Positions 1-7,987 of a stretch of DNA of 36,193 nucleotides are shown piece by piece (position 1 is the first letter of the stretch; each line of letters begins with the position of its first letter). The notes beneath the pieces were generated by a model. The model had not been told where the DNA came from. It did not search any database and saw only the letters and a list, made by a program, of their open reading frames with translations. Source of the DNA: a bacterium (lineage in GTDB: Bacteria; Vulcanimicrobiota; Vulcanimicrobiia; Vulcanimicrobiales; Vulcanimicrobiaceae); NCBI GenBank assembly GCA_028869385.1, contig JAGWSR010000059.1:1-36193 (forward strand). Reading direction: 5' to 3'. The translations under genes were made by a program, and so were the position numbers.

Positions 1-942
1 CCCGAGCACTTGCTGGAGATAGCCGAGGAACTTGCCGACGCGGTTGGTGGCGAAGAACCCGGGAAAGGCGCTGTAGAGCATGATGAGCGCGACGGTGCGC
101 CCCGAGGCATCCACGAGCGGTACGCCCGCGGCGGCTCGATAGCCAAGCTCCTCGCCGAGCTGGCGCCACGGAATGCCCTCGGTGCCCTGCATCCAGGCGT
201 TCGCGCTCACGATCTCTCCGCGCCGCCACGCGCGGCCGCCGGGCCCCTGACCTGCCGGCAACTCGGGATCCAGGTTGATCTTCGGTATGCGCCCCGCTTC
301 CATCGCGTGGTGATAGCGCTCTCCGGATCCGAAGCTCGCCTCGACTTGTAACTCGCCGTGCGCGTCGGCGCGGAGAAAGAGCCCCGCGAGGATGCCGTCG
401 AGCCGCTCGATGGCCTCGAACGTGCCGCGAATCAGGTCGGCGAGGTTCGCCGCGCTCGCCAACTGCGCGTCGATGTGCGTGATGGCGGTCGTGATGCTGC
501 GGCTGATCTCACCGAAGGTTGCGGTCTGCGCGCGCAGATCGAGGAGGATGCGCACGTCGAGCACGTGCGAGAGGCGCGCCGCGATCTCGGGCGGTCGCCC
601 GTCTTCGAAGTCGTGAAAACGCTGCTGCAGGCGCACGTAGGCATCGGTGAGCCACTGCGGCCCGACGCCCACGAGCGCATGCACGCGACCCGTGTCGTGA
701 GCCGCCGCGCGATGTTCGTCTTCGGTGATCTCGGGGGAGAAGATGCGTACGAGGTAGGCCCACTCTCGCTCGATCAGGTGTGTGAACTGCTCCGGCGTGA
801 GACGCGCGATGATCTCGACGAGCGGTGATTCGGCGGGGAGGTCGCGGTAGAAATCCTCGATGAAGCGGCGCAGCAGCTCGGGGAGATCGTCCCCCCATGC
901 GCGCAGCAACTCGGCGGCCTCGCCTCCGTACACGCTCCTCAC
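1..942 (-). CDS. Globin-coupled sensor, protoglobin + GAF domains (3' end outside window)
   Basis: My minus-strand translation is open from about 942 to the window edge, so the C-terminus is missing. Residues ~10-115 look like a protoglobin (heme sensor) domain. The stretch around GRVHALVGVGPQW matches the conserved helix of globin-coupled sensors such as DosC/HemAT, which places H88 as the likely proximal heme ligand. Residues ~165-314 resemble a GAF domain (PLVDASGRTVALIMLYS). Family members sense O2 and usually end in a diguanylate cyclase, EAL or kinase output, which is not visible here. The start is uncertain: GTG at 942 or GTG at 933, neither with a well-spaced ribosome site, and the frame stays open upstream. 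It is transcribed away from the split tRNA gene. Confidence 0.7.
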   Translation of the reverse strand, partial: MRSVYGGEAAELLRAWGDDLPELLRRFIEDFYRDLPAESPLVEIIARLTPEQFTHLIEREWAYLVRIFSPEITEDEHRAAAHDTGRVHALVGVGPQWLTDAYVRLQQRFHDFEDGRPPEIAARLSHVLDVRILLDLRAQTATFGEISRSITTAITHIDAQLASAANLADLIRGTFEAIERLDGILAGLFLRADAHGELQVEASFGSGERYHHAMEAGRIPKINLDPELPAGQGPGGRAWRRGEIVSANAWMQGTEGIPWRQLGEELGYRAAAGVPLVDASGRTVALIMLYSAFPGFFATNRVGKFLGYLQQVLG

Positions 943-1136
943 GCGGCGCGCATCCGATCTCGGCGCAATGGTCGCATGCGCTCGGCGGTCGACCCGATGA
1001 CCGCGGGGAGCGAGTGCCCAAACCCCATACCGGAGACTTTGCGTTTGAGGACCTGGGTTCCCGGGTTCGTGGCTGCTCGGTGTAGGTGCTTTCGCGCCCC
1101 ACGACCAATCCGGATTCGCCGGCACGACGGCCACGC

Positions 1137-1175
1137 GGAGAGGTGGCAGAGTGGTTTAATGCAGCGGTCTTGAAA
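1137..1175 (+). repeat. Left attachment site: 5' half of tRNA-Ser(UGA)
   Basis: This 39-bp block matches bases 7988-8026, the 5' half of the intact tRNA-Ser, with one mismatch (T at 1152, C at 8003). It starts at the acceptor strand (GGAGAGG) and stops at the anticodon loop (CTTGAAA), after which the sequences diverge. No 3' tRNA half follows, so this copy cannot give a tRNA. The block is best read as attL: the original 5' half left behind when an element integrated in the anticodon arm. Confidence 0.88.
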
Positions 1176-1271
1176 TGCACAACGCTTGCCTCGATAAGAC
1201 TCGCTTAGTGCCGGGAGGTGCGTGGATGGTTAACGTCCGCACCCTACGGCGGCCGCGTCTGGGCTAGTCAC

Positions 1272-1307
1272 GTGAGCAAAACGTGAGCAAAGCATTCAGT
1301 TGCTCAC
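1272..1307. repeat. Left GTGAGCAA repeats, likely integrase arm sites
   Basis: Two direct copies of GTGAGCAAA lie at 1272-1280 and 1283-1291, exactly 11 bp apart, and an inverted copy (TTGCTCAC) lies at 1300-1307. The same unit with the same 11-bp step recurs just inside the right island end. Paired repeats near att cores are typical arm-type binding sites of tyrosine integrases. The binding role is inferred. Confidence 0.6.
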
Positions 1308-1338
1308 ACGCGAAGCTAAGGGCAGACGCGAGCGTTAG

Positions 1339-1821
1339 TTGTGGAGTAAACGAGAAGCAGTGGAATCTGACCTCGAGGTTGGGGATCGCAATAGCCTCTG
1401 TGGCCTTATTTATACGATCCGCGACTTCGCCGATACGGAGTACCAGCAGCGGGTCTGGGTCCGAGGAGAAGGCCCCGAGGTCTCGGGCTTGGTTGAAGCA
1501 TTGTCTGAGCTCGATCGAATTGATGAATTTGCCGGACCGATAGGGGCCCGCTATGGTCTGCCGCTCAACGCGATAACCGCGTTGCGGGAGTTTGCAGCCA
1601 AAATCAAGGCGTTCGATGCCGGCATCACCTCCTACTATGAGTCGTCCGACGAAGAGATTATCGCCAAGGAAGGTTGGAAGGGCGTTGTCGACACCGCCGC
1701 TCACGCGTTGGACGCGACTCTTCCTTGGTTTGAAGATAACTGCCGAGAGTATCCGACGTTCCGATTTACTTGGCGCGGAAAAGAATACGGAGGCGGGTCG
1801 CCACGGGGACCTTCGGAATGA
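1339..1821 (+). CDS. Island protein resembling the SCO4402 family
   Basis: A 160-aa soluble protein of unknown function. The segment DFADTEYQQRVWV near residue 30 and the later SSDEEII...WKGVVDTAAHAL segment recall SCO4402-type proteins known from Streptomyces, a family whose biochemical role I do not know. No signal peptide or membrane segment is visible. I used the TTG at 1339; GTG at 1360 is an in-frame alternative and neither has a strong ribosome site. The stop overlaps the next gene's start by four bases (ATGA), which implies translational coupling. It is the first gene after the left island end and less GC-rich than chromosomal neighbours. The family link is from memory of the motif pattern only. 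Confidence 0.6.
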   Translation: MWSKREAVESDLEVGDRNSLCGLIYTIRDFADTEYQQRVWVRGEGPEVSGLVEALSELDRIDEFAGPIGARYGLPLNAITALREFAAKIKAFDAGITSYYESSDEEIIAKEGWKGVVDTAAHALDATLPWFEDNCREYPTFRFTWRGKEYGGGSPRGPSE

Positions 1822-2321
1822 GTGCCAATTCGGTCCACGCTTTCGCTGGTGAAGCATTTCTCGCTTTGGCCCAGCGTTACATGAGCTGGCTCCAAATTAG
1901 AGCGGCTACGAGTGTAGGGTCGCTTTCCGACCTGCACGCATGTCTCTCCGATTTGCAAGGCGCTGCGATACGATTACCGCAGATCGGCGGCGACGACGAT
2001 AGCGATGACCAAGACGTTCCTCGTGACGCCCAAACGGGGTGGACACTGGCAAAACAAGCCGCCGCGACATTACCGCTTTGCGAGTATGCCCTGGTGTTCG
2101 ATCCTCTTGATGAAGCGGACAGAAATGCGATCGTTAATGCAATTGAGGATGATCTTGGCGACATTTACAACGATCTCGCCGAAGGCGCTTCGTTAATGGC
2201 GAACGCTCGAATCGAAGACGCCATTTGGCAATGGCGTTTCTCGTATCTCAGCCATTGGGGCAGGCACGCTGTCCATGCGCAAACTGCACTTTGGCAGGCG
2301 TTAGCGAACGCGCTCGAATAG
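1818..2321 (+). CDS. DUF5063 domain protein
   Basis: A 167-aa protein. Residues ~95-165 carry the DUF5063 pattern: a FDPLDEADRN segment, an acidic DDLGDIYNDLAEG helix and the C-terminal WQWRFSYLSHWGRHAVHA block. The function of this family is unknown to me. The ATG at 1818 overlaps the upstream stop (ATGA), and the next gene follows 12 bases downstream, so three genes form a cassette. There are no membrane segments. I chose ATG 1818 over an upstream in-frame codon at 1770 because the coupled overlap makes sense and the protein then starts at a natural N-terminus. Confidence 0.75.
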   Translation: MSANSVHAFAGEAFLALAQRYMSWLQIRAATSVGSLSDLHACLSDLQGAAIRLPQIGGDDDSDDQDVPRDAQTGWTLAKQAAATLPLCEYALVFDPLDEADRNAIVNAIEDDLGDIYNDLAEGASLMANARIEDAIWQWRFSYLSHWGRHAVHAQTALWQALANALE

Positions 2322-2333
2322 GAACTGTCTACA

Positions 2334-2615
2334 ATGTCGAAGGCCGACCGCTTGGCGAAGCGCGAGCAAGAAGTATCTGGAATGATGGCGCTGTTTGAAA
2401 AGCGGCTGCGCGAAAAACTGCAGGCTTGCGCAAGCGGTCGCTGGGTGTTGTTTGGTCAAAACGATGCGGTCAGCGGAAATCTTTTGGCGGGCACCGACTC
2501 GGGTCGAAAATTGCTCACTCTCGCAGGCGATATCGACGACGCGCGCCGAGAACTGGGATATTCCGAACCCTTCACGCTTGCCGAGCGCTTTCGCGCATAT
2601 CGGGGTAGAGAGTAG
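2334..2615 (+). CDS. Hypothetical 93-aa protein of the DUF5063 cassette
   Basis: A small charged protein with an N-terminal helix (KREQEVSGMMALFEKRLREK), then GRWVLFGQNDAVSG, a helical GDIDDARRELGY segment and a basic end. The start is ATG with an AGGAA-type ribosome site about ten bases upstream. It lies 12 bp after the DUF5063 gene in the same direction, so it is probably co-transcribed and may be its partner. I do not recognise a characterised family. A toxin-antitoxin or immunity-like small partner is conceivable, but no catalytic motif is visible. Confidence 0.6.
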   Translation: MSKADRLAKREQEVSGMMALFEKRLREKLQACASGRWVLFGQNDAVSGNLLAGTDSGRKLLTLAGDIDDARRELGYSEPFTLAERFRAYRGRE

Positions 2616-2697
2616 CGCGGCGGACCGTATAGGTATTAAGTCCCGCCTCCAAGGGGCGCTGCCGCGGTGGTTTAACTTGGAGCAAGCGGAGGCGGAT

Positions 2698-2757
2698 ATG
2701 CACGTAATTCTTGCGTTTTTGAACTGCTCGCGGGTGATCGCCGCACCGTCGGCTTGA
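2698..2757 (+). CDS. Possible 19-aa leader ORF coupled to the 630-aa gene
   Basis: An ATG at 2698 follows a GGAGG ribosome site spaced five bases away, stronger than any site directly before the large gene. The 19-codon frame ends at TGA 2755-2757, overlapping the TTG start of the next gene at 2754 (TTGA). Such an arrangement would feed ribosomes into the large gene by translational coupling. The peptide itself (MHVILAFLNC...) has no recognisable role. Its translation is inference. Confidence 0.35.
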   Translation: MHVILAFLNCSRVIAAPSA

Positions 2758-4646
2758 CGGAATGCATTACGGTGACGCCCGAATCTCTTGAGCAAATACG
2801 GAACCAGCTCTTAGAGGCCTCCGAAAGCGAATTTGTAGGGGCGGTGAATGACGCTTTGACGGCGTTTTACGGCCCGATCGCTTTTGCTTCGAAAACGATC
2901 GAGGACTCAGCCGGCGCAACGGTGTCGCTGGAGTCCGTTGCTTACCCGGCTGAGACCGAACCCTTAGCGAGCGGTGCGATTCCAGCAGATGCTGTAGCGA
3001 TTGCTAACATCGTCTGCGATTCACTTGATTTGCCCTCTCTGCGGCTCGCCTTTGGAAAGCTTCGCCAAGTTAAGCGCCTCGCAAAAACACCCTCCTCAAA
3101 TACCGCCAAGACCGTGGAAACCCTGACTGCGGTAATCGCTAAGTCATCAGCAGTTACGCTGGATGCCGTTGCTCAGGAGATTCGGGCTTTGAATCGTACG
3201 GCCCCGGACAGTGAGCGCCTTGATATGGTTGTCGTGCTCTCGCAAGGCGTGGTCGACTACAAGATGCGATTCTTCGGCGATGATCAAGTAAACATGATGT
3301 TGCCGCCGTCTCGAGTTCGCGAAGACGTTGTTCCGGTGCTTGTGTACCTTGCCGTCGACGGCAATCCATCCAATAGTGTGAAAAGCCTCGCTTTTGTTTC
3401 CGCGGCACAGTGTCGGTGCTTCTACCCTGAGATTGCTTTTCCGGACGTTCGAGGCATCGTCCCCAGTGGTCATGTTGCCCTTATCGCCACGTACCAATAC
3501 GACCTCAGCAATGTGTTGCGAGAAGTCGATGCAATAGCCCCGCCGCTGTCACCTTTTAGCGTTGTTGCCAATGACGGGACTCAGCTTCTCGAACTTTGGC
3601 TTCAGCCTTGGCAGCAGGGGAGCGTGATTGTTGCGAAAGGTCAGATGCCTTTACTTGGACTGCTCGTACCTTCTGGTCTCAATATCTCAAAGCGGGTATT
3701 TCAGACGTCCAATGGGTTTCAACTGTCGAGTGCGACGCCACTCGATGCTGCGGGGTTCTCACAAGCCATGGTTCGTGTCGCTAAGCGCAGCCGCGGGATA
3801 TCGATACGTAAATCGCAGCAGAGCTTTACCCTCGCGAAGCTTCTCGACGAGGGCACTACGACGCCGTTTGTTGCACGAATTTCTATGACGCCGCTAACGA
3901 TTCGCGATATCGTACTGAACGATAAAGGGCTCGTAAAAAAATTTGACGACCGATTTCAGCCCATACTGAATGGTCTCATACGCGCGCGATCCAACGCGAA
4001 GGAGATCGAAGCGCTTTGGAACGAGCATGAAGCCGCCGTTGCAAGTGGACGCATCGCACACGTCGATAATGCGATTCACGTGGACGTCGCATTTGACGGT
4101 AACTTCAACGATAAGGTTGACGGTCTTATCGCGGAACTCGCACGCACGTTGAAAAAGTTCCAGAAGGTAGCGAAGATCTTTGGGATCGACATTGGGTTCT
4201 TTTTCCAGAATGAGCCCCAGTTTCAGAAGGGCCTTGCGGCTTTGCGTTCAGTTGACCCTGAACTCGCGGATTATCTGCAAGCCGCGCGCCCTTGGGCGCA
4301 AGACCTTCGGCTTTTTAGGGACGACCTTGAGCACGGAACGTACGTTCACCCTATGATCCAGTACAGCCGCACTGCTTCGAACGGCGTTGAGGCACACGAG
4401 CCACTTATTCTAGGGGTGCCAGTGCGTCAATATTTCGCAACTACCGTCAGCCGTGTCAATCGCTTCATTGAGGAAATCTTAATGTGGTGTTACCAGAGGT
4501 CGATGCCAACCCCAATGATGTTGACTGAGATTCCCCGGGCGAGCCGCGACCCGAATAAACTTGAACGATTCAAAATCGGAGTTGAGGGTCAAGGCGAGAC
4601 GCGCTGGATTATCACTTACTCGGAGGCGCCATTCGACGAAGTGTAA
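2754..4646 (+). CDS. Large island protein, C-terminal HEPN-like motif
   Basis: A 630-aa protein with no family I can name. The N-terminal ~130 residues are helical and acidic. The middle (~150-290) has a beta-rich section (DMVVVLSQGVVDYKMRF; VPVLVYLAVDG). The C-terminal third is helical and contains LRLFRDDLEHG, where R522 and H527 form the R-polar-x3-H motif of HEPN ribonucleases. No signal peptide or transmembrane segment is visible, so it is likely cytosolic. The TTG start at 2754 overlaps the stop of a mini-ORF with a good ribosome site; GTG at 2772 is an alternative. It shares direction with a 682-aa protein that has the same motif. A role in phage defence is inference. A structural HEPN-like fold without RNase activity is also possible. 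Confidence 0.72.
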   Translation: MTECITVTPESLEQIRNQLLEASESEFVGAVNDALTAFYGPIAFASKTIEDSAGATVSLESVAYPAETEPLASGAIPADAVAIANIVCDSLDLPSLRLAFGKLRQVKRLAKTPSSNTAKTVETLTAVIAKSSAVTLDAVAQEIRALNRTAPDSERLDMVVVLSQGVVDYKMRFFGDDQVNMMLPPSRVREDVVPVLVYLAVDGNPSNSVKSLAFVSAAQCRCFYPEIAFPDVRGIVPSGHVALIATYQYDLSNVLREVDAIAPPLSPFSVVANDGTQLLELWLQPWQQGSVIVAKGQMPLLGLLVPSGLNISKRVFQTSNGFQLSSATPLDAAGFSQAMVRVAKRSRGISIRKSQQSFTLAKLLDEGTTTPFVARISMTPLTIRDIVLNDKGLVKKFDDRFQPILNGLIRARSNAKEIEALWNEHEAAVASGRIAHVDNAIHVDVAFDGNFNDKVDGLIAELARTLKKFQKVAKIFGIDIGFFFQNEPQFQKGLAALRSVDPELADYLQAARPWAQDLRLFRDDLEHGTYVHPMIQYSRTASNGVEAHEPLILGVPVRQYFATTVSRVNRFIEEILMWCYQRSMPTPMMLTEIPRASRDPNKLERFKIGVEGQGETRWIITYSEAPFDEV

Positions 4647-4790
4647 TCCATTGGGCTCAGGGAGTTTCGCCCGTCCGTAGTAAACGGTTTGTGGATTGCT
4701 TCGCGGTGTCGTGGTTTTGTTGGACGTCAATCGCTTCCCGGGCGCCTCGACAACTGAAACTGTTCGCGGTCATTTAGTAAAGGCGATACT

Positions 4791-6839
4791 ATGGACGATT
4801 CCGCCAAAACTCTTGAGATTAATGGCCATCGCATCGCACCAGGCGAACTCGCGTTCATGTATCGGCCGGAACATGGTGATTTTCTATTTGGAAATATTGA
4901 GGACGTTGTTGGCGGCAACGCAGTGGTTTCGTTTGAAAAGGATTCCTGGGAGCGTCGAGACCCGGCGATTTTCGTTTCGCTAGCAGACGTTCACGTTGCC
5001 CAAGATGTCAATGCGCGAGTTCCGGGAGCGGGTTACCGATACACGGCGAAGGAGTGGGTGTTTAAGCGCACTGGTGTTATGACCGCCGAACCGTTGGTGG
5101 TTCTTGCATCACAAGAGGCAGTGGGCGATCCACTGCTCGTCGTTCCAGTGCGGTTCGCCAATGATAAGTGGGTGGTCGCGGGCGATGCCTGCGCGGTTGC
5201 TACGGGCGACATCTTCCATCCGATGACGCTCTGCGTAATACAGCGCTATAGATTCTGTTCCCCGGTCCATCCGCTCTTTGACATTGTACGTCAGCCCGTT
5301 GGCTTATCAATGGATGCGGAATTGCCATGTGTTCTGCATTTGGACGGCATCGACATCCCGGTAAGGAATCAAATGGTCGTCCGTGGCCATGAGATTTCGT
5401 ATCACCTAACCGCGCATTATACGCTCGTTTCGCTCTTGGGAAACCTTGCGGGGAGGAGGCTACTTGAGGAGCGCCTCGCTCCGATCGGTGAGGTAACGCC
5501 TCGCTGGTCGGCGACCGTTGCTTCTACCGGTGTATCGACAAATTTTTCTGGCGGGGACTTCAATGGTAGTATTTCCGTCATCCCCCGTTCTCTTGAGGCA
5601 ACGTTTGCCGACGAACCCGTCGTAGCAACGGCGGAGATTTATACGGGTGCTCCGATGGAGGCCTGGTCTTCGCGCGTGTCATATCGCGAGGAGCCAATAA
5701 ATATGGCTCTCATTGCGATAAACTACGGGCCCATTCCGAACGCGACCCAGTTTGAGTGCTTTGGAAAACATGTGATCATTACAAAAGCGCATAGGCACGG
5801 GGGAGTGGACGTCGATTACCTTTCCGTCATTAGGATAGGGGAGCCGCTGAGCAAGAACGACCATGCGGTGCTGAGCGCATTCATCGGATATATTACCGGA
5901 GGCCGCGCTGCGAATGTCCTTACCGAGACATACGCGCACAACAGGAAGCTTCGAACGGTAATTCATGATAGGGCCGAGCCCACGGTGCGTAAGCAGCCGC
6001 CCGTTCCAATCGTGAGGCCTTGGTTGTATTCACGGCTCATCACTAACAGCTTTGCGAAAGTACTCGACAGCTTCAAAAGCTGGCGTGAGACTGATGAGCG
6101 GTCGTTCGAAGCCTTGTTCCATCACTATTCTGAAGGTGCGGAGTCAAGCTACCCGGTCACAAAAACGCTAAAGCTTGCTGTTGCGTTCGAGGCTTTCGTA
6201 AACCTGGTGACCTTGGATAATGCGGTAAACGAGAAGATTGTAGATAATAATGACGACTACAATGCGTTGAAAGCCGAGCTTAGTGAGACCCTTAGAGAGT
6301 ATGCCTCCAATCATAGACGGGCTATATCCGAAACGGCGGAGGAACGCTTTCATCAAAAATTTGACGAAGGTTTCAATCTTGGGTCCAATACTAAGCGAAT
6401 TAATAAATTTTGGGAATTGGTTCCAATTGTCGTCTCGAAAAAAGATAAGAAACGCATTCACAACCTTCGGAACGATGTCGTCCACCGCGGGTTCATCGGA
6501 AAGGCGAATGAAGAACAGGACGTATTGAAGGAGCTGAAGGCGGCAAATCGTTTGTGCGATATTTTGAATCGCGCAATCCTTCACTATGCGGGTTATACGG
6601 GGCCAGTGCTTTCTGCGGAGACGGGACAGTGGATTGAGGCTGTCAGCGGAGAGCTGTATCACGTTCCGGTGATACCGAAAGGACCAACCCTTGAGATAAA
6701 ACAGGAGACTAGCCTTCCTCCGTTTTCATCCGAAGAACAGGCGGCCGTCGATGCACTCAGGGCACTGAACGGGGAATCTGCGAAAATCGAACTTTACATC
6801 GAGGACCCGGAAGCCCAATTTCCGGCCGACGTGCCATAA
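4791..6839 (+). CDS. Large island protein with C-terminal HEPN-like domain
   Basis: A 682-aa protein of unknown function. Residues ~1-410 appear beta-rich and resemble no family I know. Residues ~420-600 are helical (TKTLKLAVAFEAFVNLVTL) and contain IHNLRNDVVHRG, with R560-N-x3-H565 matching the HEPN active-site motif seen in ApeA-type and other defence RNases. The C-terminal ~60 residues are low-complexity and acidic. There is no signal peptide. The ATG at 4791 follows an AAAGG site eight bases away. It is separated by 144 bp from the upstream 630-aa gene and ends directly in a 19-bp perfect terminator. ApeA-like Apea_HEPN is the closest idea, but N-terminal similarity was not established. 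Confidence 0.75.
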   Translation: MDDSAKTLEINGHRIAPGELAFMYRPEHGDFLFGNIEDVVGGNAVVSFEKDSWERRDPAIFVSLADVHVAQDVNARVPGAGYRYTAKEWVFKRTGVMTAEPLVVLASQEAVGDPLLVVPVRFANDKWVVAGDACAVATGDIFHPMTLCVIQRYRFCSPVHPLFDIVRQPVGLSMDAELPCVLHLDGIDIPVRNQMVVRGHEISYHLTAHYTLVSLLGNLAGRRLLEERLAPIGEVTPRWSATVASTGVSTNFSGGDFNGSISVIPRSLEATFADEPVVATAEIYTGAPMEAWSSRVSYREEPINMALIAINYGPIPNATQFECFGKHVIITKAHRHGGVDVDYLSVIRIGEPLSKNDHAVLSAFIGYITGGRAANVLTETYAHNRKLRTVIHDRAEPTVRKQPPVPIVRPWLYSRLITNSFAKVLDSFKSWRETDERSFEALFHHYSEGAESSYPVTKTLKLAVAFEAFVNLVTLDNAVNEKIVDNNDDYNALKAELSETLREYASNHRRAISETAEERFHQKFDEGFNLGSNTKRINKFWELVPIVVSKKDKKRIHNLRNDVVHRGFIGKANEEQDVLKELKAANRLCDILNRAILHYAGYTGPVLSAETGQWIEAVSGELYHVPVIPKGPTLEIKQETSLPPFSSEEQAAVDALRALNGESAKIELYIEDPEAQFPADVP

Positions 6840-6882
6840 GAGAAAGAGCGCCTGGGCAAACTCGCCCAGGCGCTCTTTCTCT
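6839..6882 (+). terminator. 19-bp perfect intrinsic terminator of the island cargo
   Basis: Arms 6839-6857 and 6864-6882 are perfectly complementary over 19 bp with a 6-base loop (AAACTC). The descending arm ends in CTTTCTCT, giving a pyrimidine tail, while the ascending arm gives the matching purines on the other strand. The hairpin therefore may work in both directions. It starts at the last base of the 682-aa gene's stop codon. Confidence 0.85.
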
Positions 6883-7002
6883 ACTCCCTTGATTCTTTTT
6901 GGACTGCCGCCCCAAGCGGCGGTCGTGGTGGGACCATCGGGCCTCCGTCTGGTGCGAGCATGATCGAAAATTTATACCTTGTCGGCCTGACTAACTCTAT
7001 AG

Positions 7003-7898
7003 ATACATCATATTCGACCGCGTACTCAAGTTCGTCTGACCAGGGGACCAGGGTTACATATTGCCTTGGCGCGGCTGTCCCCTCACGATATCGTTGAAGC
7101 GTACAGGCTGATCCGAGAGAAGGGTCTTTCGGCTCGAACGTGCCTCCACGTTCACCGGGCGGTCCATACGGCTCTTCAATGCGGCGTGAGAACGCTCAGG
7201 TGGCTAAGAGAGAACCCGGCCGCCGGCGTTAAGGCACCGAAGGTCCCGAAGCGGGTTTGTCACATCGACGCCGCGGTAATCTCGGCTGTAATCGAACTGA
7301 GTGTCGGAACACGGCTTGAAGTGCCCGTTTCAGTGACGGCAACGTCCGGCGTTCGCCGAGGTGAACTTCTGGCTTTGCGTTGGTCGACGAGCGTGGATTT
7401 CGAGAGAAGAAGCGCCTCGTTATCTCCGAGTCGCTGGAGGAAACTGTTTTATTTGGCTTGCGTTTCAAGGCGCCGAAGTCTGGCCAGGTGCGCGTTATCC
7501 CGATCGCTGACTCCGTGATTCCGTTGCTACGCGATCATCAAGCGCGCCAGAAGCTCAAACGAAACGCGCTCGGAGCTGGCTACCAAGACAACGATCTGGT
7601 TTTTTGCAACCCCGATGGAACGCCGTGGGCTCCGAATACATTTACCAAAGACTTTGCGAGTCTCGTGAAGCAGGTAGGTGCCAAGGGGTTTCGATTCCAC
7701 GACCTGCGTCACGGATTTGCAACACTTACGCTGAACAACGGTACGCCCGTGAAGGAGGTCTCTACTCTTCTCGGCCACTCGACCGAAACGGTTACACTCT
7801 CTACTTATGCTCACTTGGTCGAGGGAGTAGCCCGCGATGCCATTAACGGGCTAGCTGGCCAACTGCTTCCGGCCAAAAAAGGGACCTCAGTCGCGTGA
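7003..7898 (+). pseudogene. int: Tyrosine integrase, 5'-truncated and frameshifted
   Basis: The first frame (7003-~7405) gives the end of the core-binding domain (LARLSPHDIVEAYRLIREKG) and the start of the catalytic domain, with the first Arg in SGVRRGELLALRW. Near 7405, in a GAGAGAAGAAG run, the sense passes to another frame that continues KKRLVISESLEE... This fits loss of one base. It then carries HDLRHG (H-x-x-R), LLGHST and the tyrosine in STYAHL, so all catalytic residues survive across the two frames. An in-frame TAG at 7000 precedes the homology, and the arm-binding N-terminus is missing. The gene abuts the right arm repeats and tRNA-Ser, the normal place for such an integrase. A sequencing error could explain the frameshift but not the missing N-terminus. 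Confidence 0.82.
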
Positions 7899-7943
7899 GC
7901 AAACTGTGAGCAGCGGCCTCGACCTCACCGCAATGTGAGCAAG
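7895..7943. repeat. Right GTGAGCAA repeats, likely integrase arm sites
   Basis: GTGAGCAAA lies at 7895-7903, GTGAGCA at 7906-7912 (again 11 bp apart) and GTGAGCAAG at 7935-7943. The first copy overlaps the integrase stop codon. The unit and the 11-bp step match those at the left end (1272-1291), as expected when the two att sites of one element carry equivalent arm sites. A CGCTAG/CTAGCG inverted repeat (7962-7981) lies between this block and the tRNA. Confidence 0.6.
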
Positions 7944-7987
7944 GGCCGTTATCCAAAACACCGCTAGAACTGGCACTAGCGAGTCTT

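Noticed and set aside
10-828. Two plus-strand open frames at the left edge
   Set aside because: Their composition is typical of antisense frames, and the minus strand encodes a recognisable globin-GAF protein across the whole stretch.
1217-1243. GGTGCG/CGCACC hairpin near the left island end as an RNA gene
   Set aside because: A short single stem with no promoter or conserved core. It may be part of the att region, but nothing more can be supported.
2395-2757. A 120-codon plus-strand frame overlapping the 93-aa gene
   Set aside because: Only its last 19 codons, preceded by a good ribosome site, are credible. The rest is out of frame with the better-supported gene at 2334-2615.
6906-6920. 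GCCGC/GCGGC hairpin as a second terminator
   Set aside because: A 5-bp stem without a T tract on either strand, just after the strong 19-bp terminator.
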